DNA of 64,000 bases from Nonomuraea gerenzanensis (GTDB lineage: Bacteria; Actinomycetota; Actinomycetes; Streptosporangiales; Streptosporangiaceae). The notes beneath the pieces were generated by a model. It did not search any database. It was not told the origin of the DNA and was given only the letters and a program-made list of their open reading frames with translations. Position 1 is the stretch's first letter. Every line of letters begins with the position of its first letter. The DNA is taken from assembly GCF_020215645.1 (NCBI RefSeq), contig NZ_CP084058.1, positions 6,758,001 to 6,822,000 of the forward strand. Direction: 5' to 3'. Shown piece after piece: positions 50,271 to 55,758 of the stretch. The translations under genes and the position numbers were made by a program.

Positions 50271-51685
50271 GGATCCCCCGAGGTGCTGGACGCGGCTGAG
50301 TCTCCCGGCGTGCTCGGCGTCGGCGAGCCCCCCACTGGCGGGTTGCCCACTGGCGAGCCTCCCGGCGCGGTGGTCGCGGGTGGGGTGGTCGCGGGCGCGG
50401 TGGTCGCCGGCGCGGTGGTCGCCGGCGCGGTGGTCGCCGGTGCGGCCTGGTCGATGTCGCGCAGGGGTGACAGGGCGGTGCCGACGGCGACCGCCGTCTG
50501 CACGAGGGCCGCGCACAGGAACAACATCCGGCCCGGCCCGCCCCACGCCCCCAGCGCGCCGCCGACCACCACCCCGCCGGCCAGCGCACCGACCGGGATC
50601 GTCGCGTACGCCGCGGCCCTGCTCACCGAGGTGACGCGCCCGATGGCGTCGGCGGGCACCACCGTCTGGCGGGCGGTGAACCAGGACACCACGATCACCG
50701 ACGTGGCCACGCCCTCCACGGCCCAGGCCGCCGCCATCACCCACACGGCGGGCAGCGCCACGGGCAGCGCCATGGCCAGCGCCGACAGCGCCATCCCGGC
50801 CGCGAGCAGCCGCCCCGTGGGATGGCGGTCGATGAGCCGGGGCGCCACCACCGCGCCGAGCACCGCTCCCAGCCCCTGCGCTCCGAACACCACGCCCAGG
50901 GCCACGCCGGGCAACTGCTCGACCTCCAGGACGAGGTAGACGAGGTTGCCCTCGACGATGAACCCGGCGAAGTTCGCGGCGGCCATGAGCAGGGTGCCCC
51001 ACCAGACCGGCCTGATCGAGCGGAGGATGCGCAGCCCCTGAAGGAAGTCCCTGCCCACGCCGGACAGCTCCGCCCGCACGCCGCCCGCCGGCGTCGCCCG
51101 CGTGTGCACGTGGGCGATCTGGTAGATGAGCAACGCCGAGATCGCGAACGTCAGCGCGTTGACCAGCGTCGCCAGCGGCACCCCGAGGGCGGCGATGAAC
51201 GCGGTGCCGACGACGGGCCCGACGAACCCGAGCGAGCTGTCCACGGTCTGCGTCCAGGCATTGATCCTGGACAGCCGCTCCTGCGGCACCGTGTCGACGA
51301 CGAAGCCCTGGAAGGCGGGGAAGTAGAAGGGCCGCACGCTGGCCAGCAGGAAGGCGCACAGGTAGAGCAGCGCCACCGACGGCCGGTCCGCCGCGGCCAC
51401 GAACACGATCACCAGCGCGATCGCGAAGGACAGGCAGTCGCAGGCGATGAGGATCCTGCGGCGGTCCCACCGGTCCGCGATGACGCCCGCGACCAGCCCG
51501 ACCACGACGTACGGGATGAACTCCAGCACGTACGCCAGCGCCGCCGACAACGCGGAGCCGGTGATCTGCAGGATCAGCGTGGGCGCGGCGAACCGGTAGA
51601 TCCAGTCACCGACCGAGGAGACGAGGAACGCGCTGCGCAGCCGGACGCCTCCCGGTCCGGAGGCCGTGCGCGATGGCACCCGCAT
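50267..51685 (-). CDS. MFS exporter with Pro-Ala-Thr-Thr repeat tail
   Basis: A 472-residue MFS protein of the MFS_3/enterobactin-exporter type: SSVGDWIYRFAAPTLILQIT, AGVIADRWDRRRILIACD (motif A), DSSLGFVGPVVGTAFIAALG and WFTARQTVVPADAIGRVTSV. The C-terminus from about residue 405 is a disordered tail with 15-bp repeats encoding P-A-T-T-A. No ribosome-binding site precedes the ATG at 51685; a 14-codon ORF with a strong one ends 9 bp upstream in the same frame. Likely exporter of the operon product. Confidence 0.88.
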   Translation of the reverse strand: MRVPSRTASGPGGVRLRSAFLVSSVGDWIYRFAAPTLILQITGSALSAALAYVLEFIPYVVVGLVAGVIADRWDRRRILIACDCLSFAIALVIVFVAAADRPSVALLYLCAFLLASVRPFYFPAFQGFVVDTVPQERLSRINAWTQTVDSSLGFVGPVVGTAFIAALGVPLATLVNALTFAISALLIYQIAHVHTRATPAGGVRAELSGVGRDFLQGLRILRSIRPVWWGTLLMAAANFAGFIVEGNLVYLVLEVEQLPGVALGVVFGAQGLGAVLGAVVAPRLIDRHPTGRLLAAGMALSALAMALPVALPAVWVMAAAWAVEGVATSVIVVSWFTARQTVVPADAIGRVTSVSRAAAYATIPVGALAGGVVVGGALGAWGGPGRMLFLCAALVQTAVAVGTALSPLRDIDQAAPATTAPATTAPATTAPATTPPATTAPGGSPVGNPPVGGSPTPSTPGDSAASSTSGDP

Positions 51686-51694
51686 CGGCCCGGG

Positions 51695-51739
51695 TCAGGA
51701 GGGCGGCCGGGCCGCGTCGGAGGGGATCGGACATGCCAT
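51695..51739 (-). CDS. 14-residue leader ORF before the MFS gene
   Basis: AGGGAGGACCTTCC precedes an ATG encoding MACPIPSDAARPPS and a TGA; the frame continues as PGP into the ATG of the MFS gene. It can be a leader that feeds ribosomes to the MFS start, a third peptide of the cluster, or the N-terminus of the MFS gene cut by a nonsense mutation. It shares no similarity with the two 18-residue peptides. Confidence 0.4.
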   Translation of the reverse strand: MACPIPSDAARPPS

Positions 51740-51821
51740 GGAAGGTCCTCCCTGGAGCTGACAGGCGCGGTGGGGAAGGCTCATCCGGGAGAGTAACCGC
51801 ACGTGGGCCTCCCGGCGAGGG

Positions 51822-51848
51822 GGTGGGGCGCCCCGGAGGCGCCCCACC
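51822..51848 (-). terminator. Hairpin after precursor peptide 2
   Basis: GGTGGGGCGCC pairs perfectly with GGCGCCCCACC around a 5-nt loop, 12 bp after the peptide stop. The GGTGGGGCG core is the same as in the hairpin after peptide 1, so it probably acts as a partial terminator that keeps peptide mRNA above that of downstream genes. Confidence 0.75.
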
Positions 51849-51860
51849 AGGTGCGCGGCA

Positions 51861-51917
51861 TCACGCCTTCTGCACACCACCGGCGATGCTGTAGCGCTTC
51901 GTCGACTTCTTGATCAT
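51861..51917 (-). CDS. 18-residue peptide 2, candidate RiPP precursor
   Basis: The gene encodes MIKKSTKRYSIAGGVQKA, with a perfect AAGGAGGTGAAC ribosome-binding site. It differs from the peptide at 53227 at positions 11 (I/V), 15 (V/T) and 18 (A/G). Conservation of the peptide, RBS and downstream hairpin in two separate places within one operon argues that both are real. N-terminal Lys-rich part, KRYS centre and AGG-x-QK end; no Cys, Pro or Asp. It is a plausible substrate for the ThiF-like enzyme, peptidase and NOS; the modification is unknown. Confidence 0.85.
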   Translation of the reverse strand: MIKKSTKRYSIAGGVQKA

Positions 51918-52007
51918 CTTGTTCACCTCCTTCCCCGTCTCCGCTGGGAACGGCCGCTCGCGACCCCGGGCTGCGGGTCGAGAAGCGCGAGCAGGTCGGT
52001 GGTCGGC

Positions 52008-53165
52008 TCAGAAGGGCAGGGGGCCGAGGTCGCCGGCGAGCCACTCCAGGCTCGGCTTCGGCCGGGCGTCGCCGCACGCCGCGCAGCGCGGGTCGCGCTT
52101 CCACGTCTCGGCCTCGCGCAGGCGGGGGTCGTGGAAGGTCATCTCCAGCATCCGGCCCACCGACAGCGGCGGCGAGACCCGGCTGGCGATCCGCACCATC
52201 TCGGCCACCAGGAAGCCCGCGCCGAACAGCACCAGGCCGTTGAAGGCGGCGGTGTCCTCGCCGAACGTGCCGCCCTCCCTGTCGATCTCGTCGAGCACGT
52301 TCATCACGGCCAGGGAGGTGGGGTCGTTGCTGCGCACCTGGTCGTACCAGCATTCGATGCAGCCGGACACGCCGGGCACGATCGTGTAGTGCAGCGCCCG
52401 CTGGGTGTCCACGCCGCCCACGATGAGCGCCGTGCCCGCCCGTACGCAGCCCTCGTTCAGCCAGTGGGCGATGTGCACCTTGGGCCGGTCCACCACGGCG
52501 ATCACGATGTCGCGGTCGCGGACGACCTCGTACACGTCGTCGCCGGACATCAGCCTGCGCTGCACCGGGTCGATCCGCACGGCGCTGTTGAGCGCGCGCG
52601 CCCGCTCGGCCGCCACCTCCACCTTGACCCGGCCCACGTACGGCTCGCCGTAGAGGATCTGCCGGTTGAAGTTCGACAGCTCGATCCGGTCGAAGTCGAC
52701 GATCCTGATGTCCTCGAAGCCGATGGCGACCAGGTCGATCAGCGCGTGGCTGCCGATCCCGCCGACGCCGAGCACGGCGACGCGGGCGTCACGGATGCGG
52801 CGCTGGAAGTCGTACTTGGAGGCGTGCAGCGAGGCGTAGGTCTCGAAGAAGCCGAGGTTGTTGGACCAGCGCTCGCGAGCCTGCTGGTCGAAGTCGTCGC
52901 CGGGGTCGTCGGCGCTCTGGATCAGGCGGAGTTCGTCGAGCTCGCCGATGGCCTCGCGGACCTCGTCCGCGGTCACGTCGGGGTGCACGGCCCGCAGGTC
53001 GCGGTGGACCTCCTCCGGGGTACGCGTGCCGTCCAGCAGCGACAGCAGCCTGCTGACCCGGCCGTCGGCGTCCTCCAGCGAGGTGAGCTCGCCGCCCAGC
53101 CTGAAGTGCACCGACCCCTCGGCGATGAAGTAGGGGATGCTCGTCTTGAGCACGGGATGAGTCAT
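52008..53165 (-). CDS. ThiF/E1-like adenylating enzyme with N-terminal RRE-like domain
   Basis: A 385-residue protein. Residues 1-90 resemble a PqqD-like recognition element (TSIPYFIAEGSVHFRLGGEL, ADGRVSRLLSLLDGTRTPEE). The E1 core has the nucleotide motif VLGVGGIGSHALIDL (131-145), VDFDRIELSNFNRQILYG (156-173) and zinc CxxC pairs CIEC (269-272) and CAAC (about 361-364). E1-like enzymes adenylate a C-terminal carboxylate; MccB of microcin C has the same domain order and acts on a 7-residue peptide. Here the peptides end in Ala or Gly, not Asn, so the outcome should differ. RBS GAAAGGAAAGCC. It lies between the two peptide genes. Confidence 0.88.
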   Translation of the reverse strand: MTHPVLKTSIPYFIAEGSVHFRLGGELTSLEDADGRVSRLLSLLDGTRTPEEVHRDLRAVHPDVTADEVREAIGELDELRLIQSADDPGDDFDQQARERWSNNLGFFETYASLHASKYDFQRRIRDARVAVLGVGGIGSHALIDLVAIGFEDIRIVDFDRIELSNFNRQILYGEPYVGRVKVEVAAERARALNSAVRIDPVQRRLMSGDDVYEVVRDRDIVIAVVDRPKVHIAHWLNEGCVRAGTALIVGGVDTQRALHYTIVPGVSGCIECWYDQVRSNDPTSLAVMNVLDEIDREGGTFGEDTAAFNGLVLFGAGFLVAEMVRIASRVSPPLSVGRMLEMTFHDPRLREAETWKRDPRCAACGDARPKPSLEWLAGDLGPLPF

Positions 53166-53188
53166 GGCTTTCCTTTCGGCCCGAGGGG

Positions 53189-53216
53189 GGTGGGGCGCCC
53201 CTGAGGACGCCCCACC
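53189..53216 (-). terminator. Hairpin after precursor peptide 1
   Basis: GGTGGGGCG pairs with CGCCCCACC over a 10-nt loop, 10 bp after the peptide stop and before the ThiF-like gene. It shares its stem with the hairpin at 51822-51848. Confidence 0.72.
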
Positions 53217-53226
53217 TGCAACGGAA

Positions 53227-53283
53227 TCAGCCCTTCTGGGTACCACCGGCGACGCTGTACCGCTTGGTCGACTTCTTGATCAT
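53227..53283 (-). CDS. 18-residue peptide 1, candidate RiPP precursor
   Basis: The gene encodes MIKKSTKRYSVAGGTQKG. Its ATG overlaps the stop of the S9 peptidase (ATGA), and its ribosome-binding site AAAGGAGGTGA lies inside the last codons of that peptidase (encoding KGGE). The paralogue at 51861 has 15 of 18 identical residues. A hairpin and then the ThiF-like gene follow. The Lys/Arg-rich leader with a dibasic KR at 7-8 suggests cleavage to a Tyr-first core, inferred only. Confidence 0.85.
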   Translation of the reverse strand: MIKKSTKRYSVAGGTQKG

Positions 53284-55370
53284 GGAAGTTCACCTCCTTT
53301 CGGTTCCGTCGGGGTGATGCTCGCGAGACCCAGCTCGTGGGCGAAGAACGCGAGCACGTCAGCGAAGTAGGACAGCCGGCCGGTGCGTCCCCGCTCGCCG
53401 TGCCCCGCGCCCGCCTCGTGGCGCAGCAGCACCGGGCGGGGCGAGGTGGTCGCGAACTGCAGCGCGGCGGTCATCTTGCGCGCGTGCAGGGGATCGACGC
53501 GGGTGTCCTCTCCGAAGGCCGACAGCAGGACGGCCGGGTACGGGGTACCGGGCACGACCCGGTGGTAGGGCGAGTAGCCGAGCAGCCAGCCGAGCTCCTC
53601 GGGGCTCTCTCGGCTGCCGAACTCCTCGCGCCAGTGCTCGCCGAGCCCGGTCAGCTCGTACCGGGCCATGTCGAGCAGCGGCGAGGTGCAGGCGACGGCG
53701 GCGAACAGCTCCGGGCGCTGCGTCAGCGCGGCGCCCGTGAGCAGGCCGCCAGCGCTGGTGCCGAAGGCGCCCAGGCTGCCGCGGGTGGTGTGCCCGGCCG
53801 TCACCAGGTGCTCGGCCGCGGCGATGAAGTCGTCGATGCCGCGCTGCTTGTGCTCGCGGCGGCCGGCGTGGTGCCAGGCCTCGCCGCCCTCGCCGCCGCC
53901 GCGCACGCAGGCCACCGCGAACAGACCGCCCCGCCCGGCCCAGGCCAGGGCCGCGGCGTAGTAGTCGGCGATGCGCGGCTCCCCGAAGGCGCCGTACCCC
54001 TCCAGGATCGTGGGCAGCGGCCCTGCGCGGTGCCAGGACGGGGCGAGCAGGAGGATCCGTACGGGGGTGCCGTCGGGGGCGTGGCAGATCGTCTGGGACG
54101 CCCGCACCGGCGGCGTGGTCGGGGCGGGGCGGCGGCGCCAGGGCGTGCTGGTGCCGGTGCCGGCCTGGTAGCGGTAGACGGTCTCGGGGGTGACGCGGTC
54201 GGAGTACTCGTACCAGGCCTCGTCGCCCTGGCCGCCGGGGGCCAGCTCCGTGACGAGGCCGGGGCCTGGCAGCTCGACCTGGCCCAGCGGCCCTCCGGTG
54301 GCGAGGTCGTGCCGGGTCACGGCGCCGCGGCCGGAGATCGTCCAGTGCGCCAGCAGCAGGCCGTCCAGCACCGCGAACCCGTCCAGCACCGCCTCGGGAT
54401 CTTCGGGGATCAGCGTGCGCGGCCGCATGCCGCCGTCCTCGGGCGGGCCTGCCACGAGCAGCCGGCCGCGCGGCGCGCCGGCGTCGGTCAGCAGGTACAG
54501 ACGGCCGCCGGGCGCCGGCCAGGCGGAGGTCCACCCGTCCCCGGGCAGCGGCAGCCTGCGCAGGGCGGGCCGGTCGAGCGGGCTCTCGCGCAGGTCGGCC
54601 ACCCACACCTCGTTGGCCGCCGACAGGCCGGCGGCCACCTGGACGACCAGCAGCCGCCCGTCCTGCCCCACCAGCGCGTCCAGCTCCGCGGTACGGTCGC
54701 CGCCCGCGTCCAGGACCACCGTGTCGGACCTGGCGCTCCGCCCCACCCGGTGCAGGTGGACGCGCGGGCCCGAGCGTTCGTCGTGCCGCGTGTAGTAGAA
54801 GGCGTCCTGGCCGGGCACCCAGGCGACCGCCGAGTAGCGGCAGCCGGTGATGGGCTCGTCCACGTGCGTCCCCGTGTCCACGTCGAGCACGCGCAGCGTG
54901 AACCGCTCGGATCCGCCCACCGCCGTCTGGTAGGCCATCAGCCGGCCGTCGGCGGAGGCGGACCAGTAGCCCAGCACCGTGCGCCGGCGCGGGTCCGCGG
55001 TGTCCGGCTCGAACAGGGCGCGGTCGCCCCGGTGGTCGCGGACCATGAGCGCGTGGTGCTCCGCGCCGGGCCGCAGGCAGGTGTAGAACGCCCGCCCGCC
55101 GCGCCACTGCGGCACCGACAGCCGCTCGAACGAGGTCAGGTGCCGCAGCTCGCGGAACCAGCCGCCGGCCCGCCAGCCGTCCCTGGCCCTGGCGAACAGG
55201 TCGGCCTGCGCGGCCAGCCAGTCGCGGGTCGCGGGCGAGTCGGGGTCCTCCAGCCAGCGGTACGGGTCGGCCACCTCGTGTCCGGCGATCAGCTCCCGTA
55301 CGTCGTCCCGCCGTGCCGCCGGGGCGGAGCTCGTGTCCATGATTCCCGACGACCTCGCGACCTCGGACAC
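53280..55370 (-). CDS. S9A prolyl-oligopeptidase-family serine peptidase
   Basis: A 696-residue protein. The N-terminal signature is VADPYRWLEDPDSPATRDWL, then a seven-bladed propeller (about 75-430) and the hydrolase domain with Ser near 539 in GAFGTSAGGLLTGAAL, Asp in GEDTRVDPLHARKM and His in HEAGAGHGERGRTG. S9A enzymes cut short peptides only, as the propeller screens substrates. GTG at 55370 follows CGGAGGGAGCCGGCA; an ATG ten codons in is possible. It ends in the ATG of peptide 1 and probably processes the peptides. The peptides have no Pro, so specificity may follow the KR pair. Confidence 0.9.
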   Translation of the reverse strand: MSEVARSSGIMDTSSAPAARRDDVRELIAGHEVADPYRWLEDPDSPATRDWLAAQADLFARARDGWRAGGWFRELRHLTSFERLSVPQWRGGRAFYTCLRPGAEHHALMVRDHRGDRALFEPDTADPRRRTVLGYWSASADGRLMAYQTAVGGSERFTLRVLDVDTGTHVDEPITGCRYSAVAWVPGQDAFYYTRHDERSGPRVHLHRVGRSARSDTVVLDAGGDRTAELDALVGQDGRLLVVQVAAGLSAANEVWVADLRESPLDRPALRRLPLPGDGWTSAWPAPGGRLYLLTDAGAPRGRLLVAGPPEDGGMRPRTLIPEDPEAVLDGFAVLDGLLLAHWTISGRGAVTRHDLATGGPLGQVELPGPGLVTELAPGGQGDEAWYEYSDRVTPETVYRYQAGTGTSTPWRRRPAPTTPPVRASQTICHAPDGTPVRILLLAPSWHRAGPLPTILEGYGAFGEPRIADYYAAALAWAGRGGLFAVACVRGGGEGGEAWHHAGRREHKQRGIDDFIAAAEHLVTAGHTTRGSLGAFGTSAGGLLTGAALTQRPELFAAVACTSPLLDMARYELTGLGEHWREEFGSRESPEELGWLLGYSPYHRVVPGTPYPAVLLSAFGEDTRVDPLHARKMTAALQFATTSPRPVLLRHEAGAGHGERGRTGRLSYFADVLAFFAHELGLASITPTEPKGGELP

Positions 55371-55758
55371 TGCCGGCTCCCTCCGTTGCCGTGGTGGCTG
55401 GGTGTTGCGTTCCGCTGCTGTCACCGAAGCTTCGTCCTCGGGGCTGGACGGGGTGCTGGACGGGGTGCTGGACGTGCGGCTGGACGTCCCGCTGGCTTTC
55501 GTCCTGGTGCGGGCGCTGGCAGGGACCCTGGAAGGGACGCTGGACAGGGCGCTGGAAGGAGCCCTGGAAGGGTGCGGTGAAACCGCTGGTCCGGCCCCTC
55601 GCCCAGAAATTTCCGGATTTGTCATGAACTCGAACCCGTGGTCGTCATCCCCTTCGGGCCGGACGACGAATGAGGGGGCGTCCCCGGCGGATCAAGACCG
55701 GGGTGGTCCGGCCACATCTCGCGGACAGCGACACTCGTGTTACTTCTGGGGAGGCGGG
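55371..55758. other. Divergent promoter region of the peptide operon and SARP gene
   Basis: A 388-bp gap between the GTG of the peptidase and the ATG of the regulator. It holds an 11-unit 12-bp array at 55444-55575 and should contain promoters for both directions. Both strands have open frames through it, but neither shows a domain. Confidence 0.6.
55444..55575. repeat. Eleven-unit 12-bp CTGG-phased array
   Basis: CTGG occurs every 12 bp at 55444, 55456, 55468, 55480, 55492, 55504, 55516, 55528, 55540, 55552 and 55564. The first two units are identical (CTGGACGGGGTG); later ones diverge after CTGG. It lies between the divergent SARP and peptidase genes, where SARP regulators usually bind direct repeats. 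Confidence 0.85.

Noticed and set aside
51861..53283. Classical microcin C identity for the ThiF-peptide cluster
   Set aside because: The peptides are 18 residues and end in Ala or Gly rather than Asn, and neighbours include NOS and an S9 peptidase, so only the enzyme architecture is shared.
55371..55625. N-terminal extension of the S9 peptidase or the SARP through the 12-bp array
   Set aside because: Extensions are pure Ser/Thr/Pro or Leu/Asp repeats with no domain, and better starts with RBS exist at 55370 and 55759.
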